Notes: generated by a model not told the origin, from the sequence alone. Positions 19,525-29,592 are shown, counted from the stretch's first letter. The stretch: 64,000 bases of DNA from Buchnera aphidicola (Anoecia corni) (GCF_964056675.1 NZ_OZ060371.1:1-64000), one strand, 5' to 3'. A program made the numbers and translations.

Positions 19525-21171
19525 ATGGCTGCTAAAGATGTAAAATTTGGAAACGAAGCAAGAATTAAAATGCTTCGAGGAGTAAATGTATTAGCAGATG
19601 CTGTAAAAGTAACTTTAGGACCAAAAGGAAGAAATGTAGTTCTAGATAAATCATTCGGAGCTCCAAGTATAACAAAAGACGGAGTTTCCGTAGCTAGAGA
19701 AATAGAACTAGAAGACAAGTTTGAAAATATGGGTGCTCAAATGGTTAAAGAAGTTGCATCAAAAGCCAATGATGCTGCTGGAGATGGAACAACCACTGCT
19801 ACGCTGTTAGCACAAGCTATAGTCAATGAAGGTTTAAAAGCAGTAGCAGCAGGAATGAATCCTATGGATTTAAAAAGAGGAATAGATAAAGCTGTTATTA
19901 ATGCTGTAGATGAATTAAAATCATTATCTGTTCCTTGTTCTGATTCTAAAGCAATAACACAAGTTGGAACTATATCAGCAAATGCTGATGAAAAAGTTGG
20001 ATCTTTAATTGCCGAAGCTATGGAAAAAGTAGGAAATGATGGAGTCATTACAGTAGAAGAAGGAACAGGATTACAAAATGAATTAGAAGTAGTTAAAGGA
20101 ATGCAGTTTGATAGAGGATATTTATCTCCATATTTTATTAATAAACCTGAAACAGGAATAGTAGAACTAGATAATCCATATATTTTAATGGCAGATAAAA
20201 AAATATCTAATATTCGAGAACTACTACCTATATTAGAAGCTGTAGCAAAATCAAGTAAACCTTTATTAATTATTTCTGAAGACTTAGAAGGCGAAGCATT
20301 AGCTACTTTAGTAGTAAATTCTATGCGAGGAATAGTAAAAATAGCAGCTGTAAAAGCTCCAGGATTTGGAGACCGAAGAAAATCTATGCTACAAGATATT
20401 TCTATTCTAACTTCTGGATCCGTTATATCCGAAGAATTAGCTATGAATTTAGAAAAAACTACACTAGAAGACTTAGGACAAGCAAAACGAGTAGTTATAA
20501 CAAAAGATACTACTACTATTATTGGCGGAATCGGAAAAAAATCCGAAATTAAAAGTAGAATAGCTCAAATAAAACAAGAAATTCAAGAAGCAACTTCTGA
20601 TTATGACAAAGAAAAATTAAATGAAAGACTAGCTAAACTATCTGGTGGAGTAGCAGTGTTAAAAGTAGGAGCTGCGACAGAAGTAGAAATGAAGGAAAAG
20701 AAAGCGAGAGTTGAAGATGCGCTACATGCTACTAGAGCAGCAGTAGAAGAAGGCGTAGTACCTGGTGGTGGAGTTGCTTTAGTTAGAGTAGCACAAAAAA
20801 TATCTAAAATATCTGGACAAAATGAAGATCAAAACGTAGGAATAAGAGTTGCTGTAAAAGCAATGGAAGCTCCTTTAAGACAAATTGTTTCTAATTCAGG
20901 TGAAGAACCATCAGTTGTAACTAATAACGTGAAAGATGGAAAAGGAAATTACGGATATAATGCGGCTACTGATGAATATGGTGATATGATTAAATTTGGA
21001 ATATTAGATCCTACAAAAGTTACTAGATCAGCATTACAGTATGCTGCTTCTGTAGCAGGACTAATGATTACAACAGAATGCATGGTAACTGATTTACCAA
21101 AAGAAGAAAAATCAGATATAAGTTCTCCTGCCGCTGGTGCTGGAATGGGTGGAATGGGCGGTATGATGTAA
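19525..21171 (+). CDS. groL: Chaperonin GroEL
   Basis: GroEL (symbionin) is the ATP-driven 60-kDa chaperonin, the most abundant protein of Buchnera cells. The start MAAKDVKFGNEARIKMLRGV, the ATP-site DGTTTATLLAQ near residue 87, and the Gly-Gly-Met-rich tail (GMGGMGGMM) identify it. The length of 548 aa equals E. coli. Its G+C is visibly higher than that of neighbours, consistent with strong constraint. It follows groES by 110 bases and ends in a hairpin terminator. Confidence 0.99.
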   Translation: MAAKDVKFGNEARIKMLRGVNVLADAVKVTLGPKGRNVVLDKSFGAPSITKDGVSVAREIELEDKFENMGAQMVKEVASKANDAAGDGTTTATLLAQAIVNEGLKAVAAGMNPMDLKRGIDKAVINAVDELKSLSVPCSDSKAITQVGTISANADEKVGSLIAEAMEKVGNDGVITVEEGTGLQNELEVVKGMQFDRGYLSPYFINKPETGIVELDNPYILMADKKISNIRELLPILEAVAKSSKPLLIISEDLEGEALATLVVNSMRGIVKIAAVKAPGFGDRRKSMLQDISILTSGSVISEELAMNLEKTTLEDLGQAKRVVITKDTTTIIGGIGKKSEIKSRIAQIKQEIQEATSDYDKEKLNERLAKLSGGVAVLKVGAATEVEMKEKKARVEDALHATRAAVEEGVVPGGGVALVRVAQKISKISGQNEDQNVGIRVAVKAMEAPLRQIVSNSGEEPSVVTNNVKDGKGNYGYNAATDEYGDMIKFGILDPTKVTRSALQYAASVAGLMITTECMVTDLPKEEKSDISSPAAGAGMGGMGGMM

Positions 21172-21177
21172 TTATTT

Positions 21178-21260
21178 CTCGTTCTCAACTAATATTAGTA
21201 TACGACAAAATTTATATAGACAAAATATATACTTATATATATTATTGAGAACGAGTTTTT
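21178..21260 (+). terminator. groESL terminator
   Basis: An 11-bp perfect stem (CTCGTTCTCAA at 21178-21188, TTGAGAACGAG at 21245-21255) is followed at once by five T residues. The loop is long (56 bases) and may fold further. It starts seven bases after the groEL stop, the right place for the end of the heat-shock operon. Confidence 0.8.
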
Positions 21261-21309
21261 AATCTTTTACATATTTCTATACAGTTTAAATACTTAGGAT
21301 TATTCGAAA

Positions 21310-21876
21310 ATGTCAGAAAATTATACAGCTAAATTTAAACAAGGCACTAAAATAGTTTTTAACAATGAACCATACATAATAACTAGTAGCACTTTTGTAA
21401 ATCCAGGAAAAGGACAAGCATTTGTCAGAATAAAACTAAAACAACTGTACAATGGGAAAAAAATAGAAAAAACTTGCAAAAGTACTGATTCATTGCCTAT
21501 AGCTAACATAAAAAACATTTCAGTATATTATTTATACAAAAATCATAAATCATTATTTTTTATGGAAAAAACTAATTTTGAAGAATATTCAATAGAAAAA
21601 AAATTATTAAAAGAAAATGAAAAATGGATTATACCTGAAGTAGAATACCAAGCAACTATTTGGAATGAAAAGATGATTACAGTTATTCCAAATAATTTTA
21701 TAGATTTATATGTTGTTCAAACTAATCCATACTACAAAAAAAAATCCATTACTTCAGGAAATAAATTAGCGAAATTAAATACAGGTGCAACTATAAAAGT
21801 TCCATTATTTATTAAAACAGGAGACAAAATTAAAATAGATACTAGAAGTTCTCAGTACATTTCAAGAATAAAATAA
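21310..21876 (+). CDS. efp: Elongation factor P
   Basis: EF-P relieves ribosome stalling at runs of proline. The three-barrel protein has the acceptor lysine at position 34 in NPGKGQAF, the residue that is beta-lysylated by EpmA in enterics; whether the modification enzymes exist in this genome cannot be seen here. The length of 188 aa equals E. coli. TAGGA lies before the start. It is convergent with dnaC, and only 76 bases separate the two stops. Confidence 0.97.
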   Translation: MSENYTAKFKQGTKIVFNNEPYIITSSTFVNPGKGQAFVRIKLKQLYNGKKIEKTCKSTDSLPIANIKNISVYYLYKNHKSLFFMEKTNFEEYSIEKKLLKENEKWIIPEVEYQATIWNEKMITVIPNNFIDLYVVQTNPYYKKKSITSGNKLAKLNTGATIKVPLFIKTGDKIKIDTRSSQYISRIK

Positions 21877-21952
21877 CAAGTTATATACATAACCTGACAA
21901 CGTATTTACATTATGTCCATTTTTATACATTATAAAAAACAATGAATTTACT

Positions 21953-22693
21953 CTAATATTTTTTTTCATTAACAAATTGTCTATAACTGTCCCATTCAAA
22001 ATTTAACCATAATCCATTACCTAATCTCATCCTATCTATTACTCTCTCTCCTAAAAGTTGCTGCATTCCTCTATAGTCCAAATTAGATAACATACCAGTA
22101 GAACGTTTCGAGGATGATCGCCTATCTACAATTTGATTAATTATTACTTTTTCATACCTTGATTCTATTTGCATTCCTATTTCATCAATCATTAAAAGAT
22201 CTACAGTGCTTAAATTATGTAATAAATTTTCTTCGGTAATTCTACTATATCCATTAAAAGTTCCTTTCATATTTGACATTAAATCTGCTACGGTTACAAT
22301 AAGAACTGATTTTCCATGCACAATTAAATAATTACCTATCGCAGATGCTAAATGATTTTTTCCGGTTCCAGGTCTTCCTGAAAATATAAAACTAGCTATA
22401 TTTGTATTAAATTCTTTAGCATACCGTTTAGCAGCTACTACAACTCTTTTATGCCCATCATGTTCAACTTGATAATTTTCAAAAGAACAATTAATATATA
22501 GTTCTCTTATTCCAGATTCAATTAAAGCTTTTTTAAATCTTAACGTATTATTTCTCTCTAAAATCGTATTAGAAGATAAAAACCCTTCTTTTTGATTCCA
22601 ATAGAAAAGTTCCTTATCAGTTTTAAATTTAGGCTTCACATGTTCAGGTACTATCTTTTTTAATCGAGTTAAAAAATTAATATTCTTTTTCAT
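21953..22693 (-). CDS. dnaC: DNA helicase loader DnaC
   Basis: DnaC loads the DnaB helicase onto single-stranded DNA during initiation and restart. It is an AAA+ ATPase with Walker A GRPGTGKN at residues 106-113 and Walker B LLMIDEIG near residue 165-172, followed by the conserved RRSSSKRSTGM sensor segment. The length is 246 aa (245 in E. coli), and similarity runs to the C-terminus. The start codon overlaps the dnaT stop in TAATG, so the two are translationally coupled. Confidence 0.97.
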   Translation of the reverse strand: MKKNINFLTRLKKIVPEHVKPKFKTDKELFYWNQKEGFLSSNTILERNNTLRFKKALIESGIRELYINCSFENYQVEHDGHKRVVVAAKRYAKEFNTNIASFIFSGRPGTGKNHLASAIGNYLIVHGKSVLIVTVADLMSNMKGTFNGYSRITEENLLHNLSTVDLLMIDEIGMQIESRYEKVIINQIVDRRSSSKRSTGMLSNLDYRGMQQLLGERVIDRMRLGNGLWLNFEWDSYRQFVNEKKY

Positions 22694-23250
22694 TATTTTT
22701 CTCTAAAACCAATTGGAACCTCATTATTCAAATAAGACTCTTTTTCAAACATACTTGTTTCTTTTTTTCCCAATAAAAAACTCTTATTTCTACTATAATC
22801 TAAACTTTGTGCTAATTTTTGCTGCCATTGTATATGGTAAAAATAACGACCTTCTACTTTCCAATAAGAAATAAAAAAAGATAATTCTGATTCCGTAACA
22901 GGAGTAATTAAATTAATTCCCCAAATCAACGACTTTTTAATAAAATCATCATCAGGAACCCACTCATCATACATTTTAAATTTTTTTTCAACAGTAAAAA
23001 CGGGCAAATTTTTTTTTTTTTTAAAGTCTACTAATATTTTTTTACTTTCTCTTACTGACTCTGAAAAATACTCTTTATATGTTATGGATACTAACTTATT
23101 TAATAAACTAGCAGAAACAACATACATAATCGGTTTATTTTTTTTTATTTCAACAATACCTGATTCATTTCCTAAACATAAATATTTTTTAGGACTTTTA
23201 CAAAAAAGTTCAAATGTTACTATATTTGACACAATCAAATTAATAGACAT
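22693..23250 (-). CDS. dnaT: Primosomal protein DnaT
   Basis: DnaT takes part in the PriA-dependent replication restart primosome, where it helps bring in DnaB-DnaC. The C-terminal part is well conserved with E. coli (MYDEWVPDDDFI near residue 95, then SFFISYW and FYHIQWQQKLAQSL), as is the final PIGFRE. The length is 185 aa (179 in E. coli); the N-terminal third is diverged. It overlaps dnaC by one base. Its retention is notable because dnaA is missing from its usual locus. Confidence 0.93.
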   Translation of the reverse strand: MSINLIVSNIVTFELFCKSPKKYLCLGNESGIVEIKKNKPIMYVVSASLLNKLVSITYKEYFSESVRESKKILVDFKKKKNLPVFTVEKKFKMYDEWVPDDDFIKKSLIWGINLITPVTESELSFFISYWKVEGRYFYHIQWQQKLAQSLDYSRNKSFLLGKKETSMFEKESYLNNEVPIGFREK

Positions 23251-23284
23251 CTAGTATTCCTATAGCAAAACTATCATTTTTAAT

Positions 23285-23872
23285 TTAACAACGAATATAT
23301 AAGCTATATATTACATTTTTAGATACTTTGTTCTTATATAAAACCCAACAATTTGGTATAATTAAGTTAGTACTGGTATTTTCTCGTTCTATATATATAG
23401 ATGATTTTTCCTTTAACCAATTATACTCTTCTAGTAAATTTATTGTTCTTTGTACTAATCCTTGAAAAAAAGGAGGATCAATAAAAACGATATCAAATTG
23501 TTTTTTTATGTTTCTTTTTTTTAACCAAATGATAGAATTAATACAAATTGTATTTATATTACTTATTGAAATTAATTGTAAATATTTTTTTATATTATTT
23601 ACTAATTTTTTGTTAATTTCAAGAGATGTAACACTCTTCGCTCCACGAGACACAGATTCTATACTCAACGCTCCAGTTCCAGAAAAGCAATCTAAACACA
23701 CTGAATCTTTAATAACTGTATTTAACCAATTAAAAAGAGTTTCACGCATATTACTAGTTGTTGGTCTTAGATTATAAGAAAATGAAGGCAGTTTAATTAT
23801 TCTTGAACGGAATTTTCCAGAAATAATGCGTATTTTTTTAGGATAATTTTTTAAACTTTTTAATTTTTTCAT
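23285..23872 (-). CDS. rsmD: 16S rRNA (guanine-966-N2)-methyltransferase RsmD
   Basis: RsmD methylates G966 of 16S rRNA near the P site. The SAM-binding motif DCFSGTGALS is at residues 61-70 and the catalytic N6/N2-type motif DPPF at 132-135. The length is 195 aa (198 in E. coli). It is divergent from ftsY, the same neighbour as in E. coli, with 88 bases between the starts. It ends 34 bases before dnaT. Confidence 0.95.
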   Translation of the reverse strand: MKKLKSLKNYPKKIRIISGKFRSRIIKLPSFSYNLRPTTSNMRETLFNWLNTVIKDSVCLDCFSGTGALSIESVSRGAKSVTSLEINKKLVNNIKKYLQLISISNINTICINSIIWLKKRNIKKQFDIVFIDPPFFQGLVQRTINLLEEYNWLKEKSSIYIERENTSTNLIIPNCWVLYKNKVSKNVIYSLYIRC

Positions 23873-23960
23873 AAAATATTTTGAATATTTAAATTGTTAA
23901 ATAGAAAATCTAAAATTTGCTTAATATAAAATATTACATCTATCCTATATAAGGATCTTT

Positions 23961-25235
23961 ATGTCTAAAAAACACTATAATAATTTTTTTTCTTGGTTGT
24001 GGCGTAAAAAAAAAAAAAATGATAATAAACTAGAAGAAAACCAAAAACAAAATAATCACCAAGAAACACAAAAAGATAAAATAACAATTTTAAAAAATGC
24101 ACTTGTTCTAGAAAAAAAAAGTAAAACAATAAAAATTAAGATAAAAAACCAAAATGCTCAAAAATTAATTAATAACAATCAAAAAAAAATATCAAAAATC
24201 GATCAATATTCTAATAAAAGATTAGATAATCAGGAACAAAAACTATCTACTACATTGTTAAATAATAAAATCCAAAAAAATATAAAAAATAAACAAAATG
24301 AAAATAGATACAATAATGTATTTCAATCATTGCAATTTTCTTTAAAAAAAACAAAGAATTATTTAGAAAAAAAAATAAAAAAAATTTTCTTTTCTAACCA
24401 AGAAAACAATGATTTATTCGAATCAATTGAAGAAATGTTATTATTATCTGATTTTGGAGTAAACACTACCAATAATATTATTAAATCTTTAAAAAAAGAA
24501 GTATATAAAAATAATACTACTGATAAATCTAAAATTTTTTTTATTCTAAAAAAAAATCTGTTAGATATTTTAAATAAACCTTCAAAAGAAAAAATAAAAA
24601 CAAACCAAAAAAAACCAAAAGTAATATTAATAGTTGGCGTTAATGGAGTAGGAAAAACTACCACTATTGGAAAACTAGCGTATAAGTTTAAACAATCAGG
24701 AAATTCAATAATGTTAGCTGCCGGAGATACTTTTAGAGCTGCAGCTGTAGATCAATTGAAAGTGTTTGGAGAAAAGAATAAAGTACCTGTCATTTATAAC
24801 AAAATAGGAACTGATCCTTCTGCAGTTATTTATGACTCCCTTCAAGCTGCAAAAGCAAAAAAAATAGATATTTTAATTTCGGATACAGCAGGTAGATTAC
24901 ATAACAAACAACATCTTATGGAAGAATTAAAAAAAATTGTTAGAATAATAAAAAAACATAATCAATCATCTAATCTCGAAGTTACTTTAGTAATAGACGC
25001 ATGTAGTGGACAAAACACACTACAACAAGTGAATTTATTCAATAGCATGATCAGCGTTAATAACATTATTGTGACTAAGTTAGATGGAACAGCAAAAGGA
25101 GGAGTTATTTTTGCTATATCTGATCAATTCTCTATTCCTATTAATTATCTTGGATTTGGAGAAAAAATTTATGATTTACAAGAATTTAACAAGAAAAAAT
25201 TTATTGAAATTTTATTTGAAAAAAATAATAAATAA
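23961..25235 (+). CDS. ftsY: Signal recognition particle receptor FtsY
   Basis: FtsY is the membrane-associated GTPase receptor for the signal recognition particle. The acidic N-terminal A domain of E. coli is replaced here by about 120 residues of lysine-, asparagine- and glutamine-rich low-complexity sequence. The NG domain follows, with G1 GVNGVGKTT at 226-234, DTAGR and TKLDGTAKGG. At 424 aa it is shorter than the E. coli protein (497), all in the A domain. AAGGATC precedes the start. ftsE and ftsX, next to it in E. coli, are absent; rpoH follows. Confidence 0.96.
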   Translation: MSKKHYNNFFSWLWRKKKKNDNKLEENQKQNNHQETQKDKITILKNALVLEKKSKTIKIKIKNQNAQKLINNNQKKISKIDQYSNKRLDNQEQKLSTTLLNNKIQKNIKNKQNENRYNNVFQSLQFSLKKTKNYLEKKIKKIFFSNQENNDLFESIEEMLLLSDFGVNTTNNIIKSLKKEVYKNNTTDKSKIFFILKKNLLDILNKPSKEKIKTNQKKPKVILIVGVNGVGKTTTIGKLAYKFKQSGNSIMLAAGDTFRAAAVDQLKVFGEKNKVPVIYNKIGTDPSAVIYDSLQAAKAKKIDILISDTAGRLHNKQHLMEELKKIVRIIKKHNQSSNLEVTLVIDACSGQNTLQQVNLFNSMISVNNIIVTKLDGTAKGGVIFAISDQFSIPINYLGFGEKIYDLQEFNKKKFIEILFEKNNK

Positions 25236-25392
25236 CATTTATTTATTTAAAAAATACTTTTATTATTTTAAACCTTATAAATATAAAATTTTATTTTTAT
25301 AAAATATCAGTTCACAATGTATAAAACAAAACTATAAATATAGTGTAGTATTATACTTATATAAAAAATATTAACTATCTAAAAGATACTAT

Positions 25393-26247
25393 ATGATAAA
25401 AAAATTTACACTATTATCAAATCCGAATCTCGGTAATCTTGATTCTTATATTAGATCTGCTAACTTGTGGCCTATGTTATCGTTAAAAGAAGAAAAGGAA
25501 TTATCTAAAAAATTTTTTTATTTTAAAGATTTAGAAGCTGCAAAAATTTTAATTTTATCTCATTTAAGATTTGTTATTCATATTGCTAGAAATTATTCTG
25601 GATATGGATTACTTCAAGCGGATATAATACAAGAAGGAAATATCGGTTTAATGAAATCTGTTCGAAGATTTAATCCAGAAATAGGAGTAAGATTAGTATC
25701 TTTTGCAGTACATTGGATAAAATCTGAAATACATGAATATGTATTACGAAATTGGAGAATAGTTAAAGTAGCTACAACAAAATCTCAAAGAAAACTATTT
25801 TTTAATCTTAGAAAAACTAAAAAAAGGTTAGGTTGGTTTAATTCTAAAGAAATAGAAATAGTAGCTCATGAATTAGGTGTAAGTATAGAAGATGTAAAAG
25901 AAATGGAATCAAGAATGTCTGCTCAAGATATAACATTCAATACTCTACCTGAAGAAGAATACGGTGATATAAAAACAAAATCTATTCTTCCTTATTTAAA
26001 AGATAATAGTTCTAATTTTGCAAATACAGTAGAAAAAGATGATTGGGAAAAATATGCGGTCAACAAGTTAAGCAATGCCCTTTTGAAACTGGACGAACGT
26101 AGCCGATATATTATTCATGTAAGATGGTTGTACGAAAAAAAAATAACATTACAAAAAATAGCAAATTACTATGGTATATCAGCAGAAAGAGTTCGACAAC
26201 TTGAAAAAAATGCTATAAAAAAACTAAGAAATGAAATAAAAAAATAA
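25393..26247 (+). CDS. rpoH: RNA polymerase sigma-32 factor RpoH
   Basis: RpoH directs transcription of heat-shock genes. Region 2 has DIIQEGNIGLMKSVRRFNP, the RpoH box region has QRKLFFNLR near residue 135, and region 4 ends in an HTH with ISAERVRQLEKNAIKKLR. The length of 284 aa equals E. coli. The groESL operon in this window has a matching promoter (19014-19042), so a functional regulon is at least partly kept. The RBS is weak (AAAAG). A long gene-free region follows. Confidence 0.97.
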   Translation: MIKKFTLLSNPNLGNLDSYIRSANLWPMLSLKEEKELSKKFFYFKDLEAAKILILSHLRFVIHIARNYSGYGLLQADIIQEGNIGLMKSVRRFNPEIGVRLVSFAVHWIKSEIHEYVLRNWRIVKVATTKSQRKLFFNLRKTKKRLGWFNSKEIEIVAHELGVSIEDVKEMESRMSAQDITFNTLPEEEYGDIKTKSILPYLKDNSSNFANTVEKDDWEKYAVNKLSNALLKLDERSRYIIHVRWLYEKKITLQKIANYYGISAERVRQLEKNAIKKLRNEIKK

Positions 26248-27245
26248 GAAAATATTAATTATGAATTTCAATATAAAATAAATAATAACACATATATACA
26301 TACCATTTATTATTCAATAATAAACTAATAACCTAATATTAAATAAAAAGTAAACGTGAATAATCTAACTCTAATATAATATGTTATGTTATGCATCAAT
26401 ATACAAAAAAAATATTTTACACATTTAACATAAATACATATATTGATATATGATTATTAATCTATTTTCTATTTTAGATAAATGTTTATTTATTTCAAAT
26501 TTAAAAAAACTACAAATTTTAAACTAAAAATTATTTAAAATAATAAATTTATTCAATTTAAGTAACTTATTAATTATAATTAATGCACAAAAAATAACAC
26601 TAGATTTAAATATAAAACTAAATATTATCTAAATTACTATTTAATATATATTCAATTATTCTCTTTAATTTAAAATGTATTTAATTAATTAAATTACTTT
26701 TATCTATTTTATAGAAAATATTACAATTTTTCACAATATTTAATTATTTTGCTTTTTTCACTAAATATAATTTACTTTATTAAACTGTTTTTTTATCTAC
26801 TGTTATTATTTGTATAACTACTAAAAAATTTATAAAATTTTATTTTTTTTTATTAACTTTTAACTGTTAACTTTTAACTATTAATGTACATATAATTATA
26901 TTTGTAGTAAGTATGAAACGTTTTTTTATCTCTTCTAAAAAACTACATCTGTATATATACTATATACTGTACTTTAATGAAAATAAAATTGATTCTTTAA
27001 TAACTAAACTTAACTAAGTTGAAGTAAATTACTTAAATAAAAGAACAGAAATTATATAATCTATACATATAAACTATTTTTAGTTGTATCTAATATAGAA
27101 TACTAAAAATATATTAGTATGAAAAAAAATGAATTAAAAATAATGAAACAATATATATATTTTTATTCATAAAAAAAGTTTAATTTTTTTATTATAAAAA
27201 TCATTATTTTAGAAAAACAATGCAAAAAAGCTAAAAAGGGAAAAT
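26248..27245. other. Gene-free region between rpoH and metE
   Basis: These 998 bases contain no open frame of note on either strand and no recognisable remnant. As I recall, better-preserved Buchnera strains carry amino-sugar genes (glmS, glmU) in this area, which would make it an eroded locus; I am not certain of that. It must hold the metE promoter. There is no metR gene next to metE, unlike E. coli. Confidence 0.6.
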
Positions 27246-29525
27246 ATGACTACTATTTTTACTCATACGTTAGGATTTCCTAGAATCGGAACTAATAGAG
27301 AACTTAAAAAGGCTCAAGAAAAATACTGGAGTAACAAATTTACAAAAGAACAATTATTTACTGAAGGAAAAAAAATTCGAATAAATAATTGGAAAAAACA
27401 AGCAGAACTTGGAATTGATCTTATACCTGTAGGTGATTTCTCATGGTATGATCATGTTTTAAATACAACTATGCTATTAGGTAATATCCCAGAAAGATTT
27501 AAAAAAGATAGTCATACTATTGACATTGATACTATATTTAAAATTGCTAAAGGTTATCAGTCTAAAAGAAAACACGTTATCCCATCAGAAATGAAAAAAT
27601 GGTTTAATACTAACTATCATTATATAGTACCTGAATTCACAAAAAATAGCAGCTTTACTTATTCATGGAAACAACTTATAGAAGAAGTAGATGAAGCTAT
27701 TGCACTAGATTTTAATGTAAAGCCAGTAATATTAGGACCTATATCATATTTATGGTTAGGAAAAGAAAAAGAAGAAAACTTTCATCGCCTAGATTTACTA
27801 ACAAAAATTTTGCATGTGTATAAAGAAATAATTTCTGAGTTAGAAAAAAGAAAAATAACTTGGATACAAATAGAAGAACCTATACTTACATTAGATCTTT
27901 CAGAAAAATGGTTAAACGCATTTAAATTTTCTTATGAATTTATAAAAAGTTCAAAAAAAATATTGTTAACAACCTATTTTGGAAATGTCTACCATAATAT
28001 AGAAACTATTAAAGAACTACCTGTTCAAGGTTTACACGTTGATATTACTAATAAAAATTGCAATATTAATTCATTATGCAATAATATACCAAAAAAATGG
28101 CTATTATCATTAGGAATAATTAATGGAAGAAACATTTGGAAAACAAATTTAAATTCAGCCATTAACACAATTAATTTAATTAAAAAAAACAAAAACAATA
28201 TCTGTATCGGTACTTCATGTTCATTAATTCACGTTCCAATCGATCTTTCTGTGGAAAATAAAATTAGCAAAACAGAAAAAAGTTGGTTATCTTTCGCTTT
28301 AGAAAAATGTCATGAGTTATTCTTATTAAAAACAGCTTTAATTACTAGCAACCATTCACTATTAAAAAAATGGAGTAAACCTGTTCTTTCTAGAATAAAG
28401 CTAAACCAAAATAAAAAAAGAGAAAAAGAAATAGAAACATTCCAAACAAACAAATTTTATAAATATAAAAAATCTCCATATTCTATTAGAAGCTTAGAAC
28501 AAAAAAAACATCTAAAATTACCTATTTTACCAATTACAACTATTGGATCTTTTCCTCAAACTGAATCTGTTAGAAAATTAAGACTCGACTTTAAATTAAA
28601 AAATATTAGTAGTAATGATTATGAAGAAAAGATAAAAGAAAATATAAAAAAAATAATTTTATTTCAAGAATCTCTAAATATTGATGTATTAGTACACGGG
28701 GAAGTAGAAAGAAATGATATGGTCGAATATTTTGGTGAACAACTAAACGGATTTTTAATTACATCTAATGGCTGGGTTCAAAGTTATGGTTCAAGATGTG
28801 TTAAACCTCCAATTATTATAAGTGATATATCACGTTCTAAACCAATGACTATAAAATGGATGAAATATGCTCAATCCTTAACAAAAAAACCAATAAAAGG
28901 AATGTTAACAGGTCCAGTTACTATTTTATGTTGGTCTTTTATAAGAGATGACATTAAAAAAAGCCAAGTTGCTTATCAATTAGCTTTAGCTTTACAAGAT
29001 GAAGTACTTGATTTAGAAAAAATAGGAATAAATATTATTCAAATTGACGAACCTGCTTTAAGAGAAGGATTACCTCTAAGAAAACAATCATGGAAAAATT
29101 ATTTAAATTGGGCTACTGAATCTTTCAGATTAACATACTATAAAACTAAAAATGAAACACAAATTCATACACATATGTGTTACTGTGAATTTAATGATAT
29201 TATAGAAGCTATTATTAAATTAGACGTTGATGTAATTACTCTTGAAACTTCTAGGTCTGATATTAAATTATTAAAACTGTTTCAAAAACATAAATACAGC
29301 AATGAAATAGGACCTGGATTTTATGACATCCATTCTTCTACCATTCCTACTATCGAATCAATTCAATCAACCTTAGAAACAGCATTAAAATATATTTCTA
29401 TAAACAGATTATGGGTTAATCCTGACTGTGGATTAAAAACAAGAAACTGGAAAGAAATACAACAATCTTTAGAAAACATAGTAACTGCAACAAAAAATGT
29501 ACGAAAAAAATTTCAAAAAATTTAA
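27246..29525 (+). CDS. metE: Cobalamin-independent methionine synthase MetE
   Basis: MetE transfers a methyl group from 5-methyl-tetrahydropteroyl-triglutamate to homocysteine to make methionine, an essential amino acid for the aphid. The N-terminal barrel has the family start GFPRIGTNRELKKA. The C-terminal catalytic barrel has the zinc ligands in THMCYCEFND and NPDCGLKTR. The length is 759 aa (753 in E. coli). Its methyl donor is made by MetF, whose gene lies at 45364 and is frameshifted. AAAGGGAAA precedes the start. It ends in a 20-bp hairpin. Confidence 0.98.
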   Translation: MTTIFTHTLGFPRIGTNRELKKAQEKYWSNKFTKEQLFTEGKKIRINNWKKQAELGIDLIPVGDFSWYDHVLNTTMLLGNIPERFKKDSHTIDIDTIFKIAKGYQSKRKHVIPSEMKKWFNTNYHYIVPEFTKNSSFTYSWKQLIEEVDEAIALDFNVKPVILGPISYLWLGKEKEENFHRLDLLTKILHVYKEIISELEKRKITWIQIEEPILTLDLSEKWLNAFKFSYEFIKSSKKILLTTYFGNVYHNIETIKELPVQGLHVDITNKNCNINSLCNNIPKKWLLSLGIINGRNIWKTNLNSAINTINLIKKNKNNICIGTSCSLIHVPIDLSVENKISKTEKSWLSFALEKCHELFLLKTALITSNHSLLKKWSKPVLSRIKLNQNKKREKEIETFQTNKFYKYKKSPYSIRSLEQKKHLKLPILPITTIGSFPQTESVRKLRLDFKLKNISSNDYEEKIKENIKKIILFQESLNIDVLVHGEVERNDMVEYFGEQLNGFLITSNGWVQSYGSRCVKPPIIISDISRSKPMTIKWMKYAQSLTKKPIKGMLTGPVTILCWSFIRDDIKKSQVAYQLALALQDEVLDLEKIGINIIQIDEPALREGLPLRKQSWKNYLNWATESFRLTYYKTKNETQIHTHMCYCEFNDIIEAIIKLDVDVITLETSRSDIKLLKLFQKHKYSNEIGPGFYDIHSSTIPTIESIQSTLETALKYISINRLWVNPDCGLKTRNWKEIQQSLENIVTATKNVRKKFQKI

Positions 29526-29542
29526 CAAATTAATTAATAGTT

Positions 29543-29592
29543 AAAATAATAAATAGTGTACTAATAAAAAGTAGTACACTATTTATTATTTT
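29543..29592. terminator. 20-bp perfect hairpin between convergent metE and purH
   Basis: The arms 29543-29562 and 29573-29592 are perfectly complementary over 20 bases with a 10-base loop. The outer part is AT-only and ends in T-runs on either strand, so it can serve as a terminator in both directions. It begins 17 bases after the metE stop. Confidence 0.85.

Noticed and set aside
19737..20048. Open frames antisense to groEL and groES (also 19165-19395, 19506-19718, 20949-21188)
   Set aside because: They mirror the conserved GroESL coding frames; low-complexity serine/proline/alanine products have no family features.
25084..25302. 72-codon open frame over the end of ftsY
   Set aside because: It is an alternative frame within and beyond ftsY, with only low-complexity Leu/Lys/Tyr sequence.
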